From contig JAFEKR010000049.1 of the NCBI GenBank assembly GCA_019022495.1, positions 186,001 through 250,000 on the forward strand: 64,000 nt of DNA. Reading direction: 5' to 3'. Positions within the stretch are counted from its first letter, which is position 1. Each line of letters opens with the position of its first letter. This document shows positions 45,313-58,220 of the stretch, one piece after another. Made by a program: the position numbers and the translations under genes. The notes under the pieces are model-generated. The model was not told the DNA's origin. It did no database searches and saw nothing but the letters and a program-made list of their open reading frames with translations. The stretch is from Epichloe hybrida (Eukaryota; Ascomycota; Sordariomycetes; Hypocreales; Clavicipitaceae).

Positions 45313-48300
45313 TCTCTAACTCTTACCATATAAATTATATATTCCTTTATATCTTAAGGTTCTCCCTTAATTTTATCTCTGTAATTTTATTCTCCCTAAT
45401 AATAGTTAATCCTATAAAGTCTTTAAATAACTAGTTTAAGGGACATAGGCCTTTAAAGTATTCTTATAGAAGTCTAAGCTATGCCCTCCCCTTACTCTTA
45501 ATCTATCTAGGTTAATAAGTTAATAGGAAGCATGCCTAGTCTAAGTTTTAATTTAAAATAGTCCTTACTACTATAATTATAGCTTTAGGGGCTTCCCCTT
45601 AGTAATTACTATTACTATCTTACCTAGTTTAAATAGTTTAACTCTTTATTATTTATAGCATTCTTTATAAGTAATAGCCCTTAACCTCCTATTAGCCTTC
45701 ACTGCTATATAATAAGACTTAATATTCCTTATAAAATACATTACTATATCTCCTTCTAGGGACTTCTCTAGTAATTACACTAAATTCTCACAAAAATCAT
45801 TACTTTAACTAGCTAAACTTTAGGTTAATAAGGCTCCTAGCCTTATTCCTAAGTTCTATATTAATCTATATAGCACCTCTATAGGAGTATACCCTATAGA
45901 TTTAATATATTAGTAATTTAACATTTTTACTATATTAGGAAGTTAAAGATCCTAGTTCTTTGTGTTAGATATTATCTTATTTAACATACCCTATAAGATT
46001 TAATTTAATACCTTCACTAGTCTAACACTCTTATAAGACTATCTTAAAGCATTTATTAAGTTTACTCCCTTTCTCTTTAAAAACGCTAATAACTTCGCTA
46101 ACCTAAATGCTAGCCTAGGATTAGTGTAAAAACCCTCTAGAGCAAGTAATAACTTAGGTACTTTCTCTATAGTAATTTAACCCTAGGTAATACCTCTAGC
46201 TATCTTATTTATTCTAGCTTAACCCCTTAAGATTAGACTCCTTCTAAATCTTAGTAGCTTTTAGAGTCTTTAATATCTCCTTATATCCTCTAACTTTATC
46301 TTTCTAGATTCACTAGTTTTAGACTATATCCCTTAACCTAAACTTAGTTAAATTATCCACGTAATTATCTAATAAAAATATAGTATAAGATAACTTATTA
46401 GTAGTAGTATTCTATTTTCCTTAGATAAAACAAATCTTAATATTTAGTAGCCTTAGCTTAGTAACCTATCTAGTATAAATACCCTTATAACTAGTAGTAG
46501 TTATAAACATAGTAAGTGGTTTATAATCTATAAAGATAGTTAATCTTATTTTTAACTTAAAAAAGTGCTTATACTTCTAATAAAACTTAATAATAGTATA
46601 AAGCTCTTACTTATAAGTGCTATAGTTCTATTATATCTTAGTAAAAAGGAATAAATTATATAAAATAGGATAGGGGACTTTATCTTAGACTTATAATATT
46701 ATATACCCTTTACTAAATTCGCTAGCATTAGAGTATAGTTAAGTTAGCAAGTTAAACATATACCTATATATACTTAGGATAGTAGTGGCTTTCTCCTTTA
46801 ACACAAAGAAAGATAAAGCCTCTAAATCTCCCTATTACTAGCTTATATCCCTAGTAAGTTAATTAAGAGGTTAAGCAATCTTAGCATAGTTCTTAATCTA
46901 TTATTAGCAAGGTCTAACAGCTCCTAAGAATAAACGCACGCTAAATTAGCTTATAGGTATAGGCTAATCCCTTAGCTTCGTAGCTTAGTTAGGTTTAATA
47001 TATATCTTCCTACCTACCTTATAAACCTAACTAACTATAATAATTAAATTTATTCCTAAAGAAACCTTTTTAAAGCTTAGTTTTAGTAAGGTCTATAGTA
47101 GCCTAGGTAGTAAATAGTTCTTAATAAAAGACTATTACTCCTTAAATAAAGCATACTTATAGAAGATATTATCTATATATATAGCTAATATGCTTAAATT
47201 ACCTAAGAGTTAAGGAGTAGTAAGAGAGGGTTTAGGGTAAGGTAATAGGATTAGACTAAGTGTAATCCTTATTACTTTAGTTATTATAAACCTAGCTAAT
47301 TAAGAACCTTAGGGTATATAAGATAGTTATAACTAACTAAACCTAGGGATATTAAAGGCAAACACATGCCTTAACTCTAATGCTATAGGTATTAACTAGT
47401 ATATATGCTTAAGGTTAAACACATAGTAAGAATTAATCTAAGGGTTAGATAGTTAATCATAAATTTCAGCTAGTAAAGGTAACTAGCTACCTAGTATGTT
47501 CTCCTTAACGTAAGAATAATTAACAGTAAGTCATTGCTTAGCCTATAGGTTAGACTTATCCTTTAGTACTAGTATAGGTTTTGCACACTAGTTAGATATC
47601 TTTCTATTAGTAGCTATAGTATACTTATACATCCCTAACTTAATTCCTTTAGTTACTAACTAATTTAACTAATACTTCTAAGGCTTTAACTATCTTTACT
47701 TTAGGGATTATACCTAAGGCTTTATATTTTCTTTTAGCTAAGGTATGTATACGTAAAGGTCTATGGCAGGGATATTAGCAATTAATAAGGCATTTAGGTC
47801 TCTATATGTATAAAACGTTCGTATAACTTCCTTTACTATAGACTTTAGGATAAGGGGGCCTAAGGTCACTCTATAACCCTTAAACCACAATAACACTATT
47901 TTAATTAGGGTTTCCTAGTTAATTTCTCTTCTTCACACTCTTTGCTTAGTTAGAAATAGGAATAACAAAGAGTCTAGAGTAACTAGCCCTAGCTAATTAT
48001 CCTTTATCTATTAAAACATTTTCCTATTATTATTATTAACCCTTAATTCTATATTATATTCTCTCCCTCTAAGCAAATTCACTTCTAATAGGAATACATA
48101 AAGACTAAGTTAATTTATAAGCTAAAAATTCGTTTACACTAAAACAAGACAGGTAATCTAAGGCATATAGCTAGAAAACCACACTATAGGCTTAAACTAA
48201 AAATAAATAAAAGGGAGCTTATAAAGTTACTCACTCCTATATTTACTCTAGGCTATTAGATTTAGTTTTTTAACTTAACTAGGTTATAGTAAGTAACTTA

Positions 48301-51300
48301 GTTTTCTAACTTATCTAAATTATCCTCCTTCTTATCCTTAGATCCTAATAAGGCATTATTTAGGGATAAGTTTACATTATCCTAACCCATATACTTCTCT
48401 AGGATTACAGGCTTAGCTAAATAAAGCATTACTTTCTATTAATTAGACAAAGCTACTAAAGGTCCCTTAATAGAAATAACTTTATCTCCACGCTCCTTAA
48501 CTCTAATTATAAGTTTAGAGTTCCTAATATTAAACCTTACACCTACGTTATAAAGCTAAGGCAAACCTAGAATTAAAATAGTCTAGTTCTTAGGCTAATA
48601 GTCTAGGGTTATTACTACCTAAACTAACCGCGTAATGCCATAGCATAACACTTTTATTAATATAAAATAAGTAACTATGTTCTCTTATCTATTAGTATTA
48701 ATTATTTACAGCCCTTAGAAACTAATAGATTCTAAATCATAGACTAGTATATTTTCCTATAGTATAAACGCCTAAGATATAATATTAATCTTAGCTCCCT
48801 AATTAGCTACTACTTATCCTAGCCTAAGATTAAATACCTATTCCTTCTAAAATCCTATATAAGCTTAGATAGTAATTCTAAATAACTTAGCACTTAATTA
48901 ATACTCTTAAAGTAACTTAGTATTATAATTATTAGCTATAGGACTCTTCTAACCCTTACTAGATATAGCCTAAACTAAGCTTATATTAAGTAAGAAAGCT
49001 ACCTTTTTCTTTATTCACTTCCTTAGGGCTATTACCCTTAATAATAGCTTCTAAAACTACTTAGATATTTCTAGGCTAATTTACTATAAATCTATTAGTA
49101 AAATTAGGACTAAGATATAACTTACTAGGGCCTTCTAGTTAATAGGACCTAGACCCTTACGTCCCTAAATCTTACTTAATGCCCTTATGTTTTACCTAAC
49201 TACCTTTTCTCTTACTAATAGTATAGCTTTAGGGGTTAAAGTTAGACTTTCTAATATCTTACTAAGAGGTATCCCCTTTTGTTTTTTTAATAGTAGTGTA
49301 GCTTCTAATACTAATATTATAACCTATAGAGCACCTTAAGTAATAAACTTAAGGGTTTTTATATTAGCTTTTTTAAGGCTCTTAATAAGGGGTCTTAAAA
49401 CTCTAGCTTTACCCTCCTCCTTATTAGTAATATCCTTTACTTATACCCTTATATTAGCATAGTAAGCCTTAATTTTCTATAAGCTTATAGTAGCTATAGG
49501 GTTTTATTTAAGCTAAATAAGCTAGGGATTCTCTATAAGGTTAAGTAAGTTTTTAATAGTACCTAGCTTAATTAAAGCATATTAAACTCTAACTAATAAT
49601 TTACCTATAACCTCTTTAATAATCCTAGATATTACTATATCCTTATATTTATTACTATTTAAGTACACCTAAGCTAACTAAGTATAGATTTATCTAAGTA
49701 CTTATAACTAGTTATTATAGGGGGGAAGTGTTATTAATTTTAACTATAAGGATTCCTATTATTATAATAAATTATTTCTAGTTATAGTATAGTTTATAGT
49801 ATAATATCTAGTAACTTTACACTTAAAGTAAGCACCCCTATAGGGTAATAGTGTAGTTTTATTAATATACTAATTCCTTAATTTAGTTACTAGTCTTAGT
49901 TTAAGTGCTCTTTCTCTTTAACTAGTACCTTAGGTTATTATAGGTATATTCTATAAAGGTTAATATACACTAGTACTATTATTCTAATACTAAGGGGGAA
50001 AGGTTACTTATTAAGTTCTAAGGATAGACTAGTTAGCACTACCTTATAGGTTTACTAGAGCTCTATTCCCTAAGTTTATATTACCTCTATTCTATGTCTA
50101 AGGATAATTCTAAGGGTACGTGGCTAAAGTTAGTGTTTAATTAATTACTTAAGGTATAGGGTAATACCCACTAAATTGCTAAGGGTTAGTAAAACCACAT
50201 ATTCCTAATAGACCTAGGTATAATATTATAGGCTAAAGCTAGGTAATTAAAGCATTAACTAGAGTAAACTATTATCTTTGTCCTCCTAATACTTCTAATA
50301 TCTATAAACCCTAGGGGTAGTTTATATGCTTAAGATAACACTTTATTAGCAAAGCATTTGCTCTAAAGTTTAATAAATTCCTCTATTAGGGTAATCTTTG
50401 TATCTTATATAGTTATCTTTATAAGATTAGCCTTTACCTCTAAAATAGTAGTAGCTTACTTAATATATTCTTAGGCTTCTCTAAGGCTATTAGTAGCTAA
50501 TATATTCTAGCTAATAGCTTCTTATATTAGTAATTTATTATATAATCCTTAAATAAACCACTAGATAAAGTTATAGAGGGTGTAACTCTTAATTAAAGTA
50601 AGGGGATAGTTAGAAGTAATTAGTTTATCCCTTTCTCTAGTATAATAAAGCATATTTAAAACATAAGAGTAATAGGTAATAAGGGCCTTACTCTTACCTT
50701 ATTAAAGTTCCATATTAGTACTAGTTTTCACTTCTTTATTAATAACATTAGGAGGGTATTACTCTTATAGTAACTATTAGAGAGTAGCTAAATTAGCAGT
50801 AGTTACTACACTATTCTTAGCCCTTAAGACTATAAGCCTTAATTACTCTAAGCTATTAATAAAAGTAGCTGCCTTACTACCTAAGGCTATATTAATAGCC
50901 TAGATAAAGGTATTTAGGTTAATATCCCTACCTTTATTAATAGTCTTAAAAGTCCACTGTAAATAACTTAACTATTATCCTACTAATATAAACCTATTAA
51001 AGGTCCTAATGTCTTAAGACAAGGGTAACTTACAAGGCTCTATCATAGGCTAATAAGTAAGTGTTTTAAATATAGGTTTATTAGACACTGCTAGTAAAGG
51101 TAGCTTTAATTCTATTAAGGTAGCAAGTTACTAGAAGAAGTAAGCTAGCTAGATTATAGCTTAGTCTCCTAGTCTAGTAAGAGGGAAGTTTTCTTCTCCT
51201 ACTAGGACGCTTCCTAGAGATAATGACTTTATTAATTCTAAGTCATAATTATACACTTCCGCTATCTGCGGACTCTATAGGGATTCTAACTCCTATGCCT

Positions 51301-51471
51301 CTAGATTAATAGTAGTGATAACTAAAAGTGCAGGGATTTAATGGTTTTAAGTAGGGATTAGGAAGATGTATATAGGTAGGTAGACTACCCTAGTCTAACT
51401 GACAAGGATGATGTAAAAACGATAACTTAGCTATAGGAAGCTTAGGAAAGCTTTTAATTATCGGCCTCCTA

Positions 51472-51483
51472 GCGTGGTTGCCA
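51472..51483 (-). other. Candidate primer-binding site
   Basis: On the minus strand TGGCAACCACGC starts at the inner edge of the 5' LTR, as expected for pairing with a tRNA 3' end in CCA. The first T overlaps the last LTR base. The tRNA is not identified. Confidence 0.5.
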
Positions 51484-51642
51484 AGAACTGCACGATTGAG
51501 AATGAAGCGTTAATGAATTAATCAAATCAAATTGAATTCTTGAGGTCATGATCGGGCAGAAAAGAAGCCCTGACAAAAAATCTGCTGAGTGGGGTTTTTG
51601 TGCTGGGCGGGCCAGGTGCCTCGCACCTGCCCCCACCCGTCA
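51483..51642 (-). repeat. Right LTR (5' LTR of the element), not RIP-mutated
   Basis: 160 bp. It keeps the G/C bases at all 14 sites that differ from the left LTR. It is followed by the ctacg duplication. Confidence 0.85.
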
Positions 51643-51647
51643 CTACG
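51643..51647. repeat. Target-site duplication, right
   Basis: ctacg, matching 41075-41079. It is part of ctacggagtag, so the element entered a TACGGAGTA motif. Confidence 0.8.
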
Positions 51648-53883
51648 GAGTAGACAGGAGAGATTCCCGCCCACAAGATTCGGAGAGCGCGGTGACAATT
51701 CCGATCCCGCATTGTTGGCCTTTGAATTATTTAGGGTTACGCTACCCGCACTGTACACCTAGTAAGGTGGGGCAGGGCACGAGTAACATGTTAACACTAA
51801 TAAAGTTACAGTCCGCATGAATTAGCGACTACAGACTACATATAGCGCATGGGTCGGCTTAATTTTGGCGCTTCTGCGCTAGAATGGGTGCTACAAAGGC
51901 AATCCTTAGCCCTAGAATCGGCATCAGCCGCACATGTCTTACACACTGCAAATCGTTCATCTATCATCATGATGCTTCCATCGTGCTGCGTTGTTTTGCT
52001 AGAGTGTACGAGTATTTTGCATTGGCTCTGAATAGTCACCCCAGTTCATACATGGCAGCTCAAGAGCGATCACTCTTAAATCTTTTCAAAGGCCACTGGA
52101 ATGATCACCGTATAAAGCAACAACCGCCAGTATGGATAGCTTTGACTTTTTATATGACCAGCAGCCTCTAGACTTGACGACTCCAGAGATTCCTAATGAA
52201 AGCGGCCCAGATTCAAGTTTTGCGTTCAGCCAAGCAGCTGGAGATGAGCCTGAGCAGGAAACTAGGCGATCTGGAACAACACAGCGCCTACCTCTTCTGC
52301 GATCGAGCGACATGGAGCCCGGCCGAGCTTGTAACAGGACGCAACTTGCATTCATTATGATTTAAAAAGGGAAGCATTTCTTCACAGTATCGGCAAGATG
52401 AGTTTGACATTGGTAGTAAAAGTGCTCAAACGTGACCTTGTCCTTGCCCCAAGTGACCTTTGGGAGGAAGAGCTCGCAGAACATCTCGCAACTCTGCTGA
52501 GCGACCCTCCGTCTCCACGCCTCCTTGCGATCCATCGTGCCATCGCTTCGTCTCTCAGCAGCAGGACCCTACATTGACAGAATTCTTCGGGACGCAGAGG
52601 ATCAGAGTGTAAGTAGATGGGTCAACCGCCCTCGGCAAGTTAGTGCAGCTGAGAATGGCTGCATGGATGTGAGGCGAGCGTAGCTGCCGACTCACCTCAA
52701 GTCGCCGCCCAAAACGTCCGTTACGTTCGCATCCCGATGATCATTCCAAAAGCTCGAAAGCGACCGTATATGTTCAGTAAATAGGCAATAACAAGCCAGA
52801 TATACATCGGCGTCTAATATCATACACATTCTCAAGGACTTTCTAGTACGTGATGGAAACAGTCACTTGAGACGAACGATTTAAGATTTTCGATGCGCTC
52901 GCGTCACACCGAGACCCGCATGACGGAAATGAGCATCTGCAATGCAACGGTTGCATATGCTCCCCGCTTACTCCGCATACCCCAAGATGGTATTATCCTG
53001 AAACGTATCGGCCAGGAATCGACAGACGCAGCATTTTTCAAGTCTTGTCAATCGCCGTTGTACGGATTATGTGCTGCAACTTGGTACGCATGATGCCGAC
53101 CGCCGACGCCTTGCCGCAAGCCAGTGCTCCGCAAGAAGAGAAATCGCGCCATGATAAGCGTTCGATGAATGTAAAAGCTGCATGGCGCTCTGCATCGCTT
53201 TTCGTCGTCTCGACGATTCGCATGATAATGTATGTACGTGCCCTGTAATTACTCCGTATGTAGACAAGACCCGGACTGGGGGAGGAGTTGACTAAAAGTT
53301 GACAAGCAAACCAGCAAGACGTGCCAAGATTGGTCATGCAAGTGCTCTGCCAGCCAGTCATGTAGCTCCTTTCCGTCATCATTGCATTGACACTGTCATT
53401 GTGCTTGTGTGGGCTCCTCCGTGGATCAACGGTTCCAGCTACATGGTGCGTTTTGTTTCGGAGAGGTACATAGACACCGATACGATGGTGGTTTTGCCGT
53501 GCAAATCTCAAGTCCATGTCACGAGCGTATTATGATCTGCACAGCCCCGCGTCCGTCATATTCGAGTTGTCGATGGGATAAACAATTGGAAACCCAATCA
53601 ATCACGTGCAAAATACACAATAGACTTGTGTGAAAAACTGCAATAACATCAAACACTGGCTGCACAACTCAGATACATAGTTCTATGACATGTATGTGGC
53701 GTGTGTAAATATTTCTTGGTTTTTCCAAAAGGCGCTTCCAAATGCTAGAACTCCATGCACACAGACGCGCACTTCCTCGTGCTCGCACACAAACAAATCC
53801 ACATCTGCAGCTTCGTCCGTTGCACATTGTGGCTGCAGGGCGGTCGCCACTATCGATGCAACTAAACGGCACGCCGGCATCGA
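51648..53883. other. Intergenic region right of the retrotransposon
   Basis: Normal base composition. It holds the degenerate coding remnant at 52132-52570; otherwise no supported gene. An attactccgta motif lies at 53249. Confidence 0.45.
52132..52570 (+). pseudogene. Degenerate coding remnant of unknown family
   Basis: 52132-52365 starts MDSFDFLYDQQPLDLTTPEI with GDEPEQETRR and LPLLRSSDMEPGR. After a +1 frame change near 52340 the reading continues as IHYDLKREAFLHSIGKMSLT, then KRDLVLAPSDLWEEELAEHL and AIHRAIASSLSSR, ending at a TGA near 52574. The continuity across two frames suggests one broken gene. It vaguely recalls a repeat-associated fungal family of unknown function; that link is from memory and weak. 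Confidence 0.45.
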
Positions 53884-56027
53884 TTAAGTATTGCCACTGT
53901 CCTTTGCATTGATGTCGCAAATCTCGCCCTCGACTTCATCAAAGTAGGTTATCTCTCTTGCGGTGCTTCGCGCACGTGTTCTTGTCACCGAAGGCCCGGC
54001 TTCACCTGCACCGTCGGGTCGACAGGCCTGTTCCCCCTCGGGAACATTGGACGAGTCCGAGCTAGGTAACACTCTGTTCCGTGCTTCTTCGAGGTCTGTT
54101 TCTCCAACCTTGGTTGCCACCACGCCGCGACCAGTACGGATGATCGAAGCGGTGCCGCGGCGTGCCCGAGCCGCCAGATTTGCTTCTTCGGCATCCTCAC
54201 CGTGAACTGAGACGCATCGTCCTATAACGGGTGTTCGTCCTGCAGCCTGAATGGAATTTGGGTAGCTCAGGTTTTCGCTTCGACTCTCGCTTAGGACTCG
54301 ATGAACCCTGGGTGCGAGATAGCCGAGTTTTCCAAGGGGAATGCTCAAGCCGTGAACGACCTAGACATGTTAGCGGAAAGAACTGTGCAGACATGATAGT
54401 AGTGTACGAGATCTCACACTCACAATACTGCAGACGGCTAGAAACCAGACAACAATCGTGATCGACTCTGCTAGGTCTTTGACATCTGCTCTTGGCACGC
54501 CATTCTCGTCACTGAGATGGGCTTTGATAAACTCGATGCTGATAAACAGGTAGAAGATGGCCGAGACGCCAATGGGACCAAAAAATCCCACGAAAATAGC
54601 CTGTCGAGCCTGCCGAATCTGAGGGATCCATTTGTGCATGCTAAACACCCAAGGTAGGCGGCGTAGGAGGAGCACAAAGAGCCCCAGAGGGATCAGGCGG
54701 CTCAATGGAATGATGGCATTCTGAGAAAACTTGTGCCAAGGGAGATAGGCACCGTACCAAAGGAAAACGCTCACGTTGAGGAGCATGTCAACCGTGGGCT
54801 GTAGAGAGTCGTCCTTGGTCTGGAGACGGAACCAGTCATCCCACGTGAATGCGTTGCCGGCGATGAAACATGCCAACACATCGTCTGTGCCAATCATGCC
54901 GCACGTTCCCAGGACGAACAGGGCCAACGCAATGGCAAAGACGAGAAAGCTCTCGCGGTCCACGTAGTTGCGCTTTTCAGCAAATTGAAGCAGTTCCTTG
55001 GCAACCCATCCTACTACGGCGCCATATAAAACACTCAGGACGATGGTGTATCCCCACGTAAAGGCGAACCACAGCCCCATGGCATCTCCGGCACCGCCTT
55101 CGGTTGCCCCCGTACCTACATACTTAACTAGGTACAGGGCGAAGAATAAGAACGGGTACCCCAGGCCATCATTAGTCCCCGACTCGGCGACAATCAGATC
55201 CTGCAGATCCCTCGGGATGTTGTGATCGGCAAATTTGCCCTTGACAACAACGGCAGATAGAACAGGGTCGGTCGGTGTGACACATGCTCCGATGGCGAGA
55301 GCATGCAGGAAACTCGGAGTGGCGACGAAACCCCAGACAAGGAGACTAGTCGCCATCCACATGCATGCCATACCTGGACCGACAAGCAGTACGATGGGCT
55401 TCAGCTGAGTCCACAAGTACTTGCTGGGCAACTGGACGCCAGCAAGGACCAGCTGCACGCCGAGAACAAGTCGGGAGAAGTTGAGCGTGATGGCCATCAT
55501 CCTGTCCTCACACTGCGCGTCGGAAAGGCCATCGCGATGACAAGCAGCGAACGACCATGGCCGGATCCAATCGGCGGCGTAGGGACCAAATGCTACACCG
55601 ACCGAGAGTGATATAACTACAAGGGAGGAGGAGCGTCAGTATTTATTCCCCCCAAGAACATGGCAAAACTTCACGCAACAGGCACGAGGACATAGTTCAA
55701 ACATTATCAAAATGGCCCGTCGCATAGCAAAGCAAACTCAGACAAGCGACGCAAATTGCGAAGCCCAGCAACAACGCATAAACTGCCGACCATTTTGCAG
55801 CACGAACACAATTGCAATCCCAAGAAACACAACAAGAAAAGGAATATTTACGAAGCATATATTCGTTCTGGTTTCAGGATTCGGAACTCACGAGCCTCGG
55901 ACATGTAGTACTTCTCCTTCACTAGATACGACACCAGCCCAAAGAGGGAAACAAACCCGCCCAAAAAGGCGACAACGACGTTGAAGTCACTGACGGCCAT
56001 GGGCACAGCCCAGATATTATGTGCCAT
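53884..56027 (-). CDS. NHA1: Plasma-membrane Na+(K+)/H+ antiporter, NHA1/CPA1 type
   Basis: Exons 56027-55892, 55616-54424 and 54360-53884 (601 aa). Introns are 275 and 63 nt. Exon 1 gives MAHNIWAVPMAVSDFNVVVA and LVSYLVKEKYYMSEA; splicing yields SEALISLSVGVAFGPYAADW, as in fungal Nha1/Sod2 proteins. About 12 hydrophobic segments follow. Key transport motifs are present: PTDPVLSAVVVKG, AESGTNDGLGYPFLF (the Asn-Asp pair) and MIGTDDVLACFIAGNAFTWD. The tail after residue ~445 is short and charged; yeast Nha1 has a much longer tail, but Sod2-like proteins do not. It exports Na+/Li+/K+ in exchange for protons and supports salt and pH tolerance (family knowledge). The 275-nt first intron is long for this window. 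The upstream neighbour is RNase H1, also on the minus strand. Confidence 0.9.
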
Positions 56028-57108
56028 ATCGGCAAAAGCTAATGTTAGAACGCTGGGGTGAGGGCGACGATGGCGACAATCTGGGCTGGCTGGCGGGAGG
56101 GAGAGATCATGCCGAGGGCGTGGGAGATCATGAGAATTGGCGGCAGACCAATACTTGCGGGACGCAGGTCTGGATGAAAGAATGTGTCTCCTGTTCGACT
56201 GGGGATGCTCTTCTGTATGCTAAAGAGCGTTGCTTTCTCAATGATGACGGGGCGACGGGTGAGGAAGAAGGAATGAATCATTCTGTGCACACCACTGGGT
56301 TCGGATTGGTGGCCCCTCTTCTCGCGGGCGCGCCTGCTGACAAGGCGGCCAGTCACCTTGCTTATCTAATCAAATACTCGATGAGTAACTTCACATGCAC
56401 TCTTTCGTCGACCGCAGGGGAAACATTCAACAGCTCGAAAATCCAGGAATTAACATGATATCTTGGCAATCTGCATCCGCTGACACCAGCTGTCAGATGC
56501 CGTGCCGCTGCACAATACCCAGCTCGTCAATGTGACAGATATCGCAATTGCAAGGCGTTTGCTACGTTGTTCTCTGTTGGGAATCTGGGATAGCCTGCGG
56601 CATTAGACTGCTTATTCTTGCCGAGACTGTCTGGGCCGCGCAGCCTTGTGGCCCATGGGACTGACTGACTTGCTGCTGCCAAGTCTTCCATGGCAAATAG
56701 AAACAGGATACGAATTCCCTGGGAGCCCAAGGTGCTCTAGGTGCCCTAGACGGTGCTATTATGAGGTATCATAACATTGAGATAAATCCAATAGCTAAAT
56801 CGAAATTGGTCATAAAAAAGGCCACTCAGACGCCACTAGAGCAGACATGGCTAATGACGTTCGCCGTCGCCGTTGCCGTCCCCCTCCGCGTAAAGACTCA
56901 AACACATACATGCTGGTCATGACGACGACTCAAAAGACCCAAAAGTGACATGGCAAGCCAACTCCCAGCCTGGAGCTGGTTCAGGCCGTACCAAGACAAT
57001 CACCATGGACAGCCCGCCGAATCGCCACGAGATCATCGAATCTCATCGACGATGCCAACCCTAAGAAAACACGCTCATGCAATAATTTGTGACTTCAACG
57101 GAAAGCCG
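56028..57108. other. Intergenic region between the antiporter and RNase H1
   Basis: 1.1 kb with no supported gene. It holds the antiporter promoter and the RNase H1 3' UTR. Confidence 0.45.
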
Positions 57109-58220
57109 TCAGCTGAGCTTTGCTCCTCGCACCGCCAACCGATCGGCAGCCATGTTTCCTCTATTAGACGCATGTCCTTTAACCCAATGGTAAGATGTGC
57201 TCGCCTTGGCCTTGGTTCTCTCGTCCATCCTGTCCAGAACAGCTCTAATTATGTCCTGGTTCTTGACGTTCTCACCCGTCGCCGTCTTCCATCCTTTACT
57301 CTTCCATCCGTGAGCCCACTGCGTCACACAGTTGATCGAGTATTGACTATCACTGATAATCTGCACCGTTTGTCCAACCGGTGCAATTTGTAGCGCCCTT
57401 AGCATAGCCATCAACTCGGCTCGCTGATTCGTCTGAGGATCACCAACCAGTCTTTCCGACACATTTCGAGCATCGCCGTCACCGAAGTAGACACCGACAC
57501 CAGCCCGCGATCCTTCTCTGCCGTTTGCAAGACTGCTTCCATCGGTATATATCTGCAGCGCGCCTTCGGCTGGACATGCTATTCCTGGATCTGGCTTCAC
57601 AGCAGCCGGCTTTGGTGCCGGCTTCTGTGCGGGAGTTGCTGGTGATATGGATTGTTGCAATGCAAGAACCGGTTCTGACGATGGCACAGCTTCCCCAAGG
57701 GCCTCCAACGCTTCCCTATTGCCAAACTGTCTGATGTACGCGACCGCCTCCTTGCGCGACGCAAACCGTTTGTACTTGGGACCCTTGACTCCCTTGATAG
57801 ACGCTGCCGCGTCGCTCCAATCGGTATATATGCCCGTCGGGTTTCCCACAGCCACAGCGTAGAATCTCTCTGGCTCGTCAGACGATGCTGCTACCTTTTT
57901 GCCCGCAGCGAATGCCTCAGCGTCAGACCGTGAGGTAAATGACTTGACTATGACACAAAAAGACTTGAATTAGCCAGACCGAAATATATGACCGTGCGAG
58001 GGACTCTTATCGTTCTTCACGCTGCGCCATAATTCATGGGAACCCACTTACACACAGCACCCTTGAAACCAGCTGTTTGAGCTGAACACTCGGCATATGT
58101 AAGGTATACGCCCGGCCGAAAGCCAGCTTGAACTGCGTAAAATTTCGGGCCATTGTCCATTTTGCGTTTTCTGGGAGGGGTGGCTGCAGAAAAACCCCCA
58201 GAAGCAGATCTCTTATTCAT
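57109..58220 (-). CDS. RNH1: Ribonuclease H1 with two hybrid-binding domains
   Basis: Exons 58220-58052 and 57947-57109 (335 aa); the intron is 104 nt. Two RNA-DNA hybrid-binding (Cauli_VI) domains sit in tandem: KFYAVQAGFRPGVYLTYAEC at residues 26-45, completed by splicing (AVFKSFTSRSDAEAF), and RFYAVAVGNPTGIYTDW from about residue 83. A Pro/Lys/Ala linker leads to the catalytic domain with Asp191 (YTDGSS), Glu233 (QRAELMAM), Asp255 (IISDSQY) and Asp324 (NMAADRLAVRG), so the catalytic set is complete. It removes RNA from RNA-DNA hybrids in nucleus and/or mitochondria (family knowledge). The first ATG in frame is 58220, but the frame stays open upstream beyond 58388 with an Arg/Ser/Thr-rich stretch (see findings). 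The basic motif TPPRKRK just after the start could be a nuclear signal. Confidence 0.92.

Larger units (their letters stand above)
41080..51642 (-). mobile_element. Ty3/Gypsy-type LTR retrotransposon, complete but inactivated by RIP
   Basis: 10,563 bp bounded by 160-bp LTRs and ctacg duplications. The internal sequence is very AT-rich, with stops TAG/TAA where the family has Trp or Gln. Reading the minus strand through those stops gives, in Gypsy order: protease (QGAKINIISQAF near 48.8 kb and ILILGLP.LYNVGVRF near 48.55 kb), reverse transcriptase (47.6-47.0 kb, with KPILVLKDKSN and IYIDNIFYK, where YIDD has become YIDN), the following GAVRP/IKNYAKIA region (46.95-46.8 kb), and RNase H (NYSTYK.ELYTIIKFY and FIDYKPLTMF, 46.6-46.45 kb). 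Integrase should lie below 46.3 kb but I did not place its motifs. Gag should lie above 49 kb. No intact ORF of element size remains. Confidence 0.85.
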
